Assembly: GCA_900768505.1 (NCBI GenBank)
Contig: CAAGED010000012.1
Coordinates: forward strand, 52,710 to 116,709
DNA length: 64,000 nt
From: Lentisphaeria bacterium
GTDB taxonomy: Bacteria; Verrucomicrobiota; Lentisphaeria; Victivallales; Victivallaceae
Direction of reading: 5' to 3'
A program made the translations under genes and the position numbers. Within the stretch, counting starts at the first letter, position 1. Each line of letters begins with the position of its first letter. Of the stretch, positions 16,307-24,669 are shown in pieces. The notes under the pieces were generated by a model, which was not told where the DNA came from, did no database searches, and was given only the letters and a program-made list of their open reading frames with translations.

Positions 16307-18643
16307 ATGGCAGAAAACAACATCTCATTACCGGCGCCGGAGTTACACGGCGATGGTAAAAATTTCTCATTGAAGGGCAATCCTCTGCCTCAGGATGATA
16401 TTTCGCCCGGCGGAACTACCAAGCCTGCCGCTGGCGAGGTAATATCCGGTTCGGACACACACTCCGGCGGGAACTCCGTTAGCGTCAACTCTCCAGCAGA
16501 TTCGGCGCAAGGTGCTCCGATTCCACAACCCGCATTGCAGGAAAAAAAAATTTATGTAGGCGGATTGCGCACTGATATTGAAATTTTTCCCGGCGAAACC
16601 GATCAACAAGGGGCGCCGACTTGGATTATTTTCGATCCGGTCGCCGATACATATTTTAGGGTATCAGAAAAATATTACCGCATCATCAGCGCCTTGTCCG
16701 GCACCTACGAATTGGAGCAGTTCATTCGCAAAATGCAGTGTTCCGGTCTGAATGTCAACAAAACCGACATTTTAAAAATTATTCAGTTCCTCAATATCGG
16801 CAACCTGTTGCTTCCGACTTACGGCGCATCGGCGGACAAAGCTGGTAAAATGCGGGCCAATAAAAGGAAAATGTTGTGGCACATTATTTTATCCACATAC
16901 CTTTTTTTCCGGATTCCGCTTTTTAAGCCGGATAAATTTCTCAACCGCACTGCAGATGCGATACACAAAATATTCAATCACTGGCTTTTGATGACATTGA
17001 GTCTCATCGCACTGCTGGGATACGTTGGAATTATTGCCAATTTTGCAAAATTCACCGATGCTTTCATGAAATCAATTTCAGTTCAAGGATTGATGCGTTA
17101 CTCAATCGCCGTGATTTTCATCAAAATCATCCATGAATTCTCCCACGCTTATACCGCAAAAAAATATGGCTGCCGGGTTAGGAAAATGGGTATTGCCGTG
17201 GTATTTTTCTTCCCACGGCTTTATTCAGACCTAACCGATGCCTGGCGGGTGGCCGACCGCAGAAAACGCTTTTTAATTGACGGCGCCGGAATTTTCAGTG
17301 AACTTATCATCGGCGGATTGGCCGCCGTGGTTTGGTTGAATTCCCGCCCCGGTATCACCCAAAGCATAAGTTATTATATTTTTGCAGTTTCGGCCATCAA
17401 TACATTGATGATTAACGGTAACTTTTTCATAAAATATGACGGCTACTACATGCTGATGGATCTAATAAATGTAGACAATTTGCAGCGTCGAAGTGTGGAA
17501 ACCATCCGCAATATATGGCGCAAATTTTTCTGGGGGATTCAGCCGCCCCCAAATCCGGACGAGCCAACGATCATCACCCAAAATCTGCTGGTATTATATG
17601 GCATTGGTTCGTTTATCTACCGAATATTTCTTTACTCTTCAATTATTTTTCTGGTCTACTTCAGTTTCGATTTTCTCAAACCACTGGCCATCACCTTGTT
17701 GGGGTTGGAAGCATTTTTACTAATTATCAAACCATTTTATGATGAAACAAAGCAGGTATTTATGAATCGAAAAAACATTGCTCGAAAAAACCTGCTCCTT
17801 TCCGGAGCCGGTGTGGCCATTATTTTTTTATTGCTGGTGCTTCCGCTGCCCTGGACCTTGTCGCTGCCATGCGAAATACAATCAGCGCAGCAATCCGTAG
17901 TATACGCCGCATTCGATGGGTATCTTGAAGAGATAAAAGTGGCCAACAAGGATAATGTCACCGCCGGACAACTACTCTTCAGACAACAAAACCCTTTTGT
18001 ACATATGGCAATGGAGACGGCCGCAATTGATCTTGCAATTGACCAGACCATTCTTGATCAAACCGAGAGCAACAGCAAAAAAATCAGCCAGATGGAGGTT
18101 GTTGCACAATCTCTGCAGAGCAGTAAAAATAAAATAGCTGAAGCGGAACGTAAACTGGAACTTCTAAATATTTCAGCACCGCAAAATGGCATATTCAACC
18201 TTCACAATCGTCGTCTTACCACGGGAAAATGGCTGACAAAAGGCGAAGTGCTTGGCGACATTCACGATCCCGGAAAATTAATTGGCAACGCATACGTCGA
18301 GGAGCAGGATGCCAAATATATTGAAATTGGCGAAAGTGTGGAATTTTCGCTTCCGGATCAAATCCAAAGCTACAGAGGCAAGGTGGTTGAATTAAACGAA
18401 CTTCCGGCCGCCCTCCCCGCCTCGCCACTGCTTAATATCAGTGGCGGCCCCATTAACGGAACATTTAACGAGCAGGGAGAATTTATCGCCATGACCACTT
18501 ATTATCAAGTAAAAATTGAATTTGAAAAAAATGCTCCACCAGCCGGGCGCAGTGGAATTGCATCTCTTACTAAATATTCATCGGTAGCTGGTAATCTCCT
18601 GCGTACCGTCTGGCATGTACTGCTCCGGGAACTTAGTTTCTGA
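16307..18643 (+). CDS. M50 (site-2-protease-like) membrane protein fused to HlyD/lipoyl domain
   Basis: I chose the ATG at 16307 (778 residues, MAENNISLP) over an upstream alternative that overlaps the previous gene. Residues 1-90 are a low-complexity Gly/Pro/Ser linker. Residues about 100-180 look like a small PqqD-like winged domain (TWIIFDPVADTYFRVSEKY). Several membrane segments carry the zinc motif HEFSH (His276, Glu277, His280) and KYDGYYMLMD with Asp378, matching M50 metalloproteases. After further membrane segments, the C-terminal 200 residues form a periplasmic lipoyl/HlyD domain. Proteins of this type occur beside HlyD and TolC genes. It may energise or gate export, or cleave the substrate; which is unknown. 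Confidence 0.8.
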   Translation: MAENNISLPAPELHGDGKNFSLKGNPLPQDDISPGGTTKPAAGEVISGSDTHSGGNSVSVNSPADSAQGAPIPQPALQEKKIYVGGLRTDIEIFPGETDQQGAPTWIIFDPVADTYFRVSEKYYRIISALSGTYELEQFIRKMQCSGLNVNKTDILKIIQFLNIGNLLLPTYGASADKAGKMRANKRKMLWHIILSTYLFFRIPLFKPDKFLNRTADAIHKIFNHWLLMTLSLIALLGYVGIIANFAKFTDAFMKSISVQGLMRYSIAVIFIKIIHEFSHAYTAKKYGCRVRKMGIAVVFFFPRLYSDLTDAWRVADRRKRFLIDGAGIFSELIIGGLAAVVWLNSRPGITQSISYYIFAVSAINTLMINGNFFIKYDGYYMLMDLINVDNLQRRSVETIRNIWRKFFWGIQPPPNPDEPTIITQNLLVLYGIGSFIYRIFLYSSIIFLVYFSFDFLKPLAITLLGLEAFLLIIKPFYDETKQVFMNRKNIARKNLLLSGAGVAIIFLLLVLPLPWTLSLPCEIQSAQQSVVYAAFDGYLEEIKVANKDNVTAGQLLFRQQNPFVHMAMETAAIDLAIDQTILDQTESNSKKISQMEVVAQSLQSSKNKIAEAERKLELLNISAPQNGIFNLHNRRLTTGKWLTKGEVLGDIHDPGKLIGNAYVEEQDAKYIEIGESVEFSLPDQIQSYRGKVVELNELPAALPASPLLNISGGPINGTFNEQGEFIAMTTYYQVKIEFEKNAPPAGRSGIASLTKYSSVAGNLLRTVWHVLLRELSF

Positions 18644-18644
18644 T

Positions 18645-18766
18645 TTTTTTTGCAAAATATGCGGAATCTTGCACTCTTGCGGCGATATGTTGTTTCGGCC
18701 ACATAGTATGCTCCCTCAGCGCCAATCTTACAAAAACGCAATCTGCTCGCCTATTTTGCAAAAAAA
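18645..18766. repeat. 15-bp perfect inverted repeats flanking about 92 bp
   Basis: TTTTTTTGCAAAATA at 18645-18659 is matched by TATTTTGCAAAAAAA at 18752-18766 as an exact inverted repeat. It starts 1 nt after the stop of the M50 gene. It could be a terminator-like structure, or the ends of a small non-coding element. Confidence 0.55.
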
Positions 18767-19391
18767 CATGATAATGCGATAAACCAATGTTCTTTCGCGA
18801 AGCGGAAACGGCGTGTTCCAAGGCAGTGCGCCTTGGTATGGTGGGAATAAAAAATTCCCATTCTTTATGCTGGCTGCCAGCTATGGGGTGAAAATTGTAA
18901 ATCCACTTATAATCGTTATAACAACCCACAAAAGAATCACAACTCCATGTGTTTATTCTCCGAAACTGATTTGTGAGTTGCGGCTTATTTCTCCGGCGTT
19001 CTTAATTTAAATATGACCAAATAACATTCGCAACTTATAAATTTTCTAAAAAAAGAGAGGGTTTTTTATACTCTTCATTTAGAAAAAGTTGTCCGGCCAA
19101 GGAGATAGGCGCAAAATCCACTCAGCCGCATAAATTTCGGTATTCGGACTCTCTTCTACGTTGAAATCGCAATGTAAAAACTATATTTTCTTGCTAATTT
19201 ACAAGTACTCCCAATAAATTTCAGCCAAAATTTAGTATCGCAAAGCATCAATGGCGACGCAACTCTTGAATTTACGGTCATAACTCTTTTCATAAAACGG
19301 CCATTTTCTTATTAATTTAATGCTCGTTTCACACCGATTCAAGTTGGCCAGTTTCGGAGCAAACGCCGAGGCGTACAAGTCGGAAAATCAG
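18767..19391. other. Gene-free region with several short inverted repeats
   Basis: No convincing gene is seen. Two hairpins lie close together: CCAAGGC/GCCTTGG at 18819-18837 and GGGAAT/ATTCCC at 18843-18859. A TTCGCGAA palindrome is at 18795-18802. Together with the preceding inverted repeat, this may be a dispersed non-coding repeat. The rest to 19391 is AT-rich and featureless to my eye. Confidence 0.4.
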
Positions 19392-20558
19392 TTATTTTTT
19401 CAAGCAATAATTACGAACAAACTGCAACGTCTTAAGCCCGTCAAACCAGCAATGAAATGCCTGACGCTGCGATGGAAGTTTTCGCGGAGTATTGGGAAAA
19501 ATTTTTGTCCAGGCCGCAGCAAAATTATTCTCCCTCAAAAAAAGACGGAAATTTTCTCCCGACAATTTTAACAAATTCTCCGGAAGATGTTCAAAAAAAC
19601 TAATTTCACCAGCCGACTCCACTCCTAAAAATACCTTTTTAAGCTCGTTAAAGGGTTCCAACGGGAACAATTCAATCCTCTCCTCGCCACGCACCACGCC
19701 CTCCACCTTTCGCCCGGTGCCGAACGGTACTCGATCGCTGAATCGACCGGAGGGATGAACCACCACCGAATCAATAACACCAATTACGCCGATTTTACGC
19801 AACGCCTGCAAAAAATAAAAATCCTCACCGGCCTCCCGAACCCGCATCCCTCCACTGCGGATATATTCCGCCCAAGGTGTGGCAATTGCCGATCCCAACG
19901 CCCAAAACGCATAAGGCGAATTGGCATAACAAAGTTTTTGGTAGTAATCCTTAATATATGTTTCGTAATTTATTACTGCACGGCGAGCCGCCGCCGCGTC
20001 CGGCAGTTGATGCTGAAAATTCAATACCGCCCCCGCCCAATCCGGATTTTTACGAAATTCCGATAAAACCTCCGACACATAATTTTCCGGCACCAGCGTA
20101 TCCGCATCCAGAGAAAAAAGCACTCCATCGGCTCGACGAATTGATTTGAGCACATTATCCAAACCAATTTTTCGCGCCATGCCAACGCCACCCTTGCTCA
20201 ATTCCCGCTCCGGCGAGGCACAATCCAGCCAAAAAAGATTTTTCCCCGCCCGGAGCCCATTCCCGCCGGGAAAATCACCACCGCGCAACTGCGCAAGCAA
20301 CTGTAAATTTTCCTTCTTCCCACCCGGAGCCGAATTTGACATATTATTTACCACCAGCAACACGGCGGCAGTTTCGTCGGTATAGGCAAACGCCGCCGCC
20401 AAACTTTTCAGTGTGGCAGGCAGTGCAATTAACTCGGCAAACACCGGAATAACCACCCAAGCGGCAAAATAATTTTCCGGCGGAAGCGATGGCTCAACTA
20501 GGTAATTTTTTACCGTCGCCAGATATTTCAACTGATTACGATCAAAGCAATCACTCAC
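19392..20558 (-). CDS. Family 2 glycosyltransferase-like protein
   Basis: The 388-residue product has the GT-A pattern: AAWVVIPVFAELIALPATLKS near the start for nucleotide-sugar binding, and GVLFSLDADTLVPENYV with a DAD (DXD-type) metal motif in the middle. Such enzymes transfer a sugar from a nucleotide donor, usually for cell-surface glycans; no membrane segment is obvious. The start overlaps the stop of rsmA by 4 nt (ATGA), so the two are translationally coupled even though no functional link is known. Donor and acceptor cannot be told. Confidence 0.75.
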   Translation of the reverse strand: MSDCFDRNQLKYLATVKNYLVEPSLPPENYFAAWVVIPVFAELIALPATLKSLAAAFAYTDETAAVLLVVNNMSNSAPGGKKENLQLLAQLRGGDFPGGNGLRAGKNLFWLDCASPERELSKGGVGMARKIGLDNVLKSIRRADGVLFSLDADTLVPENYVSEVLSEFRKNPDWAGAVLNFQHQLPDAAAARRAVINYETYIKDYYQKLCYANSPYAFWALGSAIATPWAEYIRSGGMRVREAGEDFYFLQALRKIGVIGVIDSVVVHPSGRFSDRVPFGTGRKVEGVVRGEERIELFPLEPFNELKKVFLGVESAGEISFFEHLPENLLKLSGENFRLFLRENNFAAAWTKIFPNTPRKLPSQRQAFHCWFDGLKTLQFVRNYCLKK

Positions 20559-21376
20559 ATCAACTCCCTGGTCAATTTTACAAAATCCTCCACGGTCAGG
20601 GCCGCCGGACGAACCTCTGGCCGGATTCCCAACTTTTCAAAGGCGCTCTCCACTCTGGTCCGGTCAAAATTACCGGAGAGCACCTTGCACATCTGTTTGC
20701 GGCGCTGCAAAAATGCCGTCTTGGTGACGGATGAAAGACGTTTACGAAATCTCATATCCATATCCACATCTTTTTTCAAATCAAACTGCACCACCGCCGA
20801 TTCAACCTTGGGCTGGGGATAAAATACCGTCGGCGGCACCACACGAATGATTTTCACATCATACAAATATTGTGTTCTCACGCTCAACGCTCCGTAATCC
20901 TTGCAATCAAACGCTGCGGCCAGCCGCTCCGCCATCTCCTTTTGCAGCATGAAAATCATCTGATTTGGCACATTCTCCAACTCCAGCAGCCGCGCCACAA
21001 ATATACTGCTGATTGAATAAGGTAAATTGGCCACAGCCCGAAATTTTTCATCTTTGGGCAACGATTCGCCAATATTGACCCGGCAGGCATCTCCCTCGAT
21101 CAGATGGAAGTTATCCGCCGTTATCTCTTTGCGCAAATAATCACAAATCCGACGGTCAAATTCAATGGAGTAGAGTTGCGCCCCCGCATTCAGCAGGGGT
21201 TGCGATAAAGCGCCGAAACCGGGGCCGGCTTCCAGAATGACTTCGCCGGGTTGAACATTGGCACTGCGGACGATGAAATCCAGCAAATTACTGTCAACCA
21301 AAAAATTTTGTCCCAGCATTTTGCCCGGACGCATTCCGAATTTCTCCAACACCTGACCTAATTCAGTCTTATTCAT
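20555..21376 (-). CDS. rsmA: 16S rRNA (A1518/A1519-N6) dimethyltransferase RsmA/KsgA
   Basis: The 273-residue product has the RsmA order of motifs: GQNFLVDSNLLDFIV, then the SAM-binding ILEAGPGFGALSQPLL, the acidic SIEFD, and the catalytic NLPYSISS block. The C-terminal helical domain includes FYPQPKVESAVV. It dimethylates two adjacent adenines in helix 45 of 16S rRNA late in 30S assembly. Its length is normal for the family. Confidence 0.95.
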   Translation of the reverse strand: MNKTELGQVLEKFGMRPGKMLGQNFLVDSNLLDFIVRSANVQPGEVILEAGPGFGALSQPLLNAGAQLYSIEFDRRICDYLRKEITADNFHLIEGDACRVNIGESLPKDEKFRAVANLPYSISSIFVARLLELENVPNQMIFMLQKEMAERLAAAFDCKDYGALSVRTQYLYDVKIIRVVPPTVFYPQPKVESAVVQFDLKKDVDMDMRFRKRLSSVTKTAFLQRRKQMCKVLSGNFDRTRVESAFEKLGIRPEVRPAALTVEDFVKLTRELM

Positions 21377-21431
21377 AAGTGATTACTTTTCCAATCCAGC
21401 TTGATATTTCTCAATTTATTAGAATCTAATT

Positions 21432-21659
21432 TTATTTCCCGCAACCGCAAGCGCCGCCGTGGCAGCAGCCTCCGGAAATTGCACTTGGACACGCTTCACG
21501 CCGGGCACACGCGGAAGATATTTTGGGGGCGAAAGTGGAATTTGCCCTGACAATTTTACCTGAACCGCATTGAGGGCAGCTAACTGCCTCCTGACGATTT
21601 TTCAGTAATTTTTCAAAAGAAGCCCCGCACTCATCGCATCTATATTCAAAAATTGGCAT
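21432..21659 (-). CDS. FmdB-family zinc ribbon protein
   Basis: The 75-residue product starts MPIFEYRCDECGASFEKLL and has a second pair in CPQCGSGKIVRAN, giving a four-Cys zinc ribbon as in FmdB/CxxC_CXXC_SSSS proteins. The C-terminus is Gly/Cys/His-rich (SGGCCHGGACGCGK), which could bind more metal. Members are regulatory or of unknown role. It lies 56 bp upstream of rsmA on the same strand. Confidence 0.85.
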   Translation of the reverse strand: MPIFEYRCDECGASFEKLLKNRQEAVSCPQCGSGKIVRANSTFAPKISSACARREACPSAISGGCCHGGACGCGK

Positions 21660-21763
21660 TTAAATCTCCCGATTGCTTTTATTCTTCGTCAACGGCGCTA
21701 TATTATACGCTGAAAATATTATCCATATATATAATATAACCAACCCAATGTAAAAAACAAACC

Positions 21764-22183
21764 ATGAAGTCATTAAATCCGATTAACGTGGCGGCGGCGG
21801 TGATTCGGCGCGACAATAAAATTTTAATCTGCAGTCGAAAAATGCCCGACCAGATCCTGGCCTGGGAATTTCCCGGCGGAAAATTGGAGCCGGGGGAAAA
21901 TGCCGGCAATGCACTACGCCGGGAGTTATTGGAAGAATTGGCGCTGGAGGCAGACATTTTGGATATTCTCTGGATGGAGCTGCTGCCGGACAAGCCGATA
22001 AAGTTGATTTTCATCCGAACCGATATTGCACCGGAGTCCGCCATCACCCCCTGCGAAGGTCAGGAATTCCGCTGGCTTCCAGTTAAGGACTTGCTGAATA
22101 TCAATCTGCTGCCGGGGGATTATAATTTCGCCAAATATCTGCTGCGTTGCGAAAAATATAAAAATTATTCAAAAACACCGTAA
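21764..22183 (+). CDS. Nudix hydrolase, MutT-like
   Basis: The 139-residue product opens INVAAAVIRRDNKILICSRK and has the Nudix box GGKLEPGENAGNALRRELLEEL (about 44-65), with all metal-binding Glu residues. The small size and N-terminal sequence resemble MutT/CTP-type pyrophosphohydrolases that remove oxidised nucleotides, but the substrate is not certain. There is no clear ribosome site. Its 3' end overlaps the convergent radical SAM gene by 19 bp. Confidence 0.8.
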   Translation: MKSLNPINVAAAVIRRDNKILICSRKMPDQILAWEFPGGKLEPGENAGNALRRELLEELALEADILDILWMELLPDKPIKLIFIRTDIAPESAITPCEGQEFRWLPVKDLLNINLLPGDYNFAKYLLRCEKYKNYSKTP

Positions 22184-23175
22184 ATTCGGCATCGGCACGC
22201 CGGGCAGGTTCCATCAGTCAACTGATTGTCCAATATCTGAAATCCCTTCCGGCGAATCAGCACGTTGCCGCACTGCGGACAAATGGTGTCCTCCAAACCG
22301 GCAAACCTGACATTCCCCCCATAAACGTATTTCAGCCCTTGACTGACGGCGATTTTGCTGGCGTTTACAATGGTAGAAACGGGAGTCGGAAGTACATTTT
22401 GCATTTTATATGTCGGGAAAAAAGCTGAAAAATGCAACGGAATCTCCGAACCGAGTTCTCCACCCACAAAATCCACCAATTTCCCGGTCTCGTCCGGCGA
22501 ATCGTTTTTCCCCGGAATTAAAAGATTGGTAATTTCCAGATGAACATTATTGTTATATAACCGCCGAAGCGTATCCAGAACCGGAGTTAGCCTTCCACCG
22601 CAATTCTCCCGGTAAAACTCATCGCTCATAGATTTTAAATCGATATTGGCTCCGTCAAGATAAGGAATAAGTTGCTCCAGAATTTCCGGCATAACATATC
22701 CGGCGCTGACAATGACAATTTTTATGTCTCTGGATTGCAAAATTTTTGCCGATTCCAGCACATATTCAAAGGTGACCAGCGGTTCCGAGTAGGTAAAGGC
22801 GACCATTCGACTCCCGGACTCCAACGCGAGCGCCAAGAGTTGTTCCGGAGTGATCTCCCGCACTCCAACCTGCCCGGCATCCAGCTGGGAGATGGGAAAA
22901 TTCTGACAGTTTTTACAGTGAAAATTGCAGCCAAGAGTACCGACAGAGAGAATTTTCTCACCGGGTAAAAAATGAAACAACGGCTTTTTTTCCACCGGAT
23001 CGCTGCTGAGCGAACAAATTTTGCTGAAACTCAATGGACGGATGGCTCCGTCAATATTTGCCCGGACATGACAAATTCCCTTTACACCGGGCCGCAAAAC
23101 GCACTGATGAGGGCAAATATTACATTTTAATGAATTTTGCAACTTGAAATTTGGATTTTTTACACTTATATTCAT
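22165..23175 (-). CDS. amrS: AmmeMemoRadiSam-system-type radical SAM enzyme (AmrS-like)
   Basis: Taking the ATG at 23175 (a GTG at 23187 is the alternative), the product has 336 residues. An N-terminal pair of Cys (CNICPHQC) is followed by the radical SAM cluster motif CNFHCKNCQN, and by TYSEPLVTFEYV and NVHLEITNLLIPGKND as in AmrS/PflA-like activases. A C-terminal rubredoxin-like knuckle (CPQCG and CPAC) is present. The partner AMMECR1 and Memo genes of the named system are not adjacent. The substrate is unknown. Confidence 0.8.
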   Translation of the reverse strand: MNISVKNPNFKLQNSLKCNICPHQCVLRPGVKGICHVRANIDGAIRPLSFSKICSLSSDPVEKKPLFHFLPGEKILSVGTLGCNFHCKNCQNFPISQLDAGQVGVREITPEQLLALALESGSRMVAFTYSEPLVTFEYVLESAKILQSRDIKIVIVSAGYVMPEILEQLIPYLDGANIDLKSMSDEFYRENCGGRLTPVLDTLRRLYNNNVHLEITNLLIPGKNDSPDETGKLVDFVGGELGSEIPLHFSAFFPTYKMQNVLPTPVSTIVNASKIAVSQGLKYVYGGNVRFAGLEDTICPQCGNVLIRRKGFQILDNQLTDGTCPACRCRIYGVFE

Positions 23176-23311
23176 AATTGATTTCACTTTATCTATAAAA
23201 AAACGCGACTAAAAACAGTTTTACAGTCCGAGCTCAAGAAAAATATAATGCCCCGGAAGTGAAAACCAACTATAAAAACATAATTTTTTTCAAAAAAAGC
23301 ATAAAACAGAT

Positions 23312-23339
23312 TTGAAAAAAATTTTTTTTATGATAATGT
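23312..23339 (+). promoter_or_regulatory. Possible promoter of tRNA-Lys
   Basis: TTGAAA (23312-23317) and TAATGT (23334-23339) are 16 nt apart and end 33 nt before the tRNA. The spacing fits; the -10 match is moderate. Confidence 0.35.
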
Positions 23340-23372
23340 AATGGGGTGTTGACAATGGATAACACGTTGCGT

Positions 23373-23448
23373 GGAATGATAGCTCAGTCGGTAGAGCATC
23401 GCCCTTTTAAGGCGGTGGTCCTGGGTTCGAATCCCAGTCATTCCACCA
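23373..23448 (+). tRNA. tRNA-Lys (anticodon UUU), CCA encoded
   Basis: The acceptor stem GGAATGA pairs with TCATTCC, the D arm AGCTCAGTCGGTAGAGC is standard, the anticodon loop is CTTTTAA giving UUU, and the T arm has GGTTCGAATCC. Discriminator A and CCA are encoded. A run of eight T follows closely and could terminate transcription. Confidence 0.97.
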
Positions 23449-23541
23449 TTTTTTTTGTAAAGTCGTATTATTTTAAACATACTAAACATGGTGGCGTCAA
23501 TCTGATGAATTCAATCAGATTAGATACCGGAGGGATAAAAA

Positions 23542-23769
23542 ATGAGTAACGTCTGCTACCTCTGCGGTAAGAAGAAGTTTGAAGGCGGTAGCATTACCCG
23601 CCGCGGTCTCGCTAAGAAGGCCGGCGGTATCGGTATGCACGTTGTCAAAAACGTCAAGCGTACCTTCGAGCCGAATATTCAGAATGTCCGTATTATTGAG
23701 AATGGCACGGTCAAGAAGGTTAAGCTTTGCGTAGGTTGCATCCGTACTGGCAATTTCGACAAAGCCTAA
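23542..23769 (+). CDS. rpmB: 50S ribosomal protein L28
   Basis: The 75-residue basic product reads MSNVCYLCGKKKFEGGSITRRG and ends with VKLCVGCIRTGNFDKA. This is the L28 pattern, with N-terminal CxxC and C-terminal CxxC pairs of the zinc-binding (C+) type. It binds 23S rRNA in the large subunit. A GGAGG ribosome site sits 9 nt before the ATG, and a strong terminator follows. Confidence 0.95.
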   Translation: MSNVCYLCGKKKFEGGSITRRGLAKKAGGIGMHVVKNVKRTFEPNIQNVRIIENGTVKKVKLCVGCIRTGNFDKA

Positions 23770-23786
23770 TGCACGGATACAATTAG

Positions 23787-23819
23787 AAAAACCGGGACAA
23801 ACAATTGTTCCGGTTTTTT
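23787..23819 (+). terminator. Intrinsic terminator after rpmB
   Basis: AAAACCGGGACAA pairs with TTGTTCCGGTTTT around a short loop and runs into T residues. Confidence 0.85.
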
Positions 23820-24083
23820 CGTATAATGACACTTTTATTTCACGCCTCTGGGAGGCAGACGGCGACACACCGGACAAGATCCAACGCCAATCCCAGAATT
23901 GCACTGGAAAAATTACCGATATGTGTTATCCCGTCTCCGGGTAACATATCATATACTTTTGTCTATTACATTGGTTAACATTATTAAATTGCGGCGAAAT
24001 ATCCGTTCCGGATTTGTCTTTTGCGACAACGAAGTTTATATTTATTTTAAAATATTTTTTCAAAACCAGGCAGTATCGGAATC

Positions 24084-24599
24084 ATGAAAAACAAAATTCA
24101 AACTCTAATCACTCCCGACGCCATTGAAGAACGAATCGGCAACCTGGCCGCCGAAATATCCGCCTACTACGGAAATGAAGAAATTCTGGTTTTGACCGTT
24201 TTGAACGGCGCAATGATTTTTACTGCGGATTTAATTCGCAAAATTACTACACCGCTACACCTGGATTCAATTGCCGTCTCCTCCTACGAAAACAATGCCA
24301 GCACCAACAAGTTAACTTTCCGTTCCCAGCTTAAACTGCCGGTAGCCAACCGTAAAATTTTGTTGATTGACGACATTTTAGATACCGGCAACACGGCAAA
24401 ACACTTAATTGATTATTTATACGGACAAGGGGCCAGCGAAGTGAAATTTTGCGTGCTTTTAGACAAGCAACTGGAGCAGGAACGTCAGATTTCCTCAGCC
24501 GATTTCACCGGATTTAAGGTTCCAAACCGTTACGTCGTGGGTTACGGGCTGGATGCGGACGAAAAATATCGCAATTTACCATTTATTGGAATTATTTGA
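24084..24599 (+). CDS. hpt: Hypoxanthine phosphoribosyltransferase
   Basis: The 171-residue product has the PRPP-binding motif ILLIDDILDTGNTAKHL (about 92-108), the early VLTVLNGAMIFTADLI and the C-terminal VVGYGLDADEKYRNLP of the HPRT family. It salvages hypoxanthine (and possibly guanine) to IMP/GMP with PRPP. The DDILDTG form is typical of bacterial hpt rather than xanthine or adenine enzymes. It lies directly upstream of guaB, though guaB has its own promoter. Confidence 0.92.
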   Translation: MKNKIQTLITPDAIEERIGNLAAEISAYYGNEEILVLTVLNGAMIFTADLIRKITTPLHLDSIAVSSYENNASTNKLTFRSQLKLPVANRKILLIDDILDTGNTAKHLIDYLYGQGASEVKFCVLLDKQLEQERQISSADFTGFKVPNRYVVGYGLDADEKYRNLPFIGII

Positions 24600-24607
24600 T
24601 TTTTTTC

Positions 24608-24636
24608 TTGCACTGGTGATATTTCAATGCTATATT
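24608..24636 (+). promoter_or_regulatory. guaB promoter
   Basis: TTGCAC (24608-24613) and TATATT (24631-24636) are separated by 17 nt, placed 34 nt before the guaB start. Confidence 0.6.
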
Positions 24637-24669
24637 ATTAGAATATAAATATAACGGAGATTTTAGCTT

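Noticed and set aside
18633..18929. Minus-strand ORF of 98 codons after the M50 gene
   Set aside because: It runs through inverted repeats and into the end of the M50 gene, and shows no domain. More likely non-coding repeat sequence.
23515..23904. Minus-strand ORF of 129 codons opposite rpmB
   Set aside because: Overlaps the ribosomal protein gene and its terminator; no motif.
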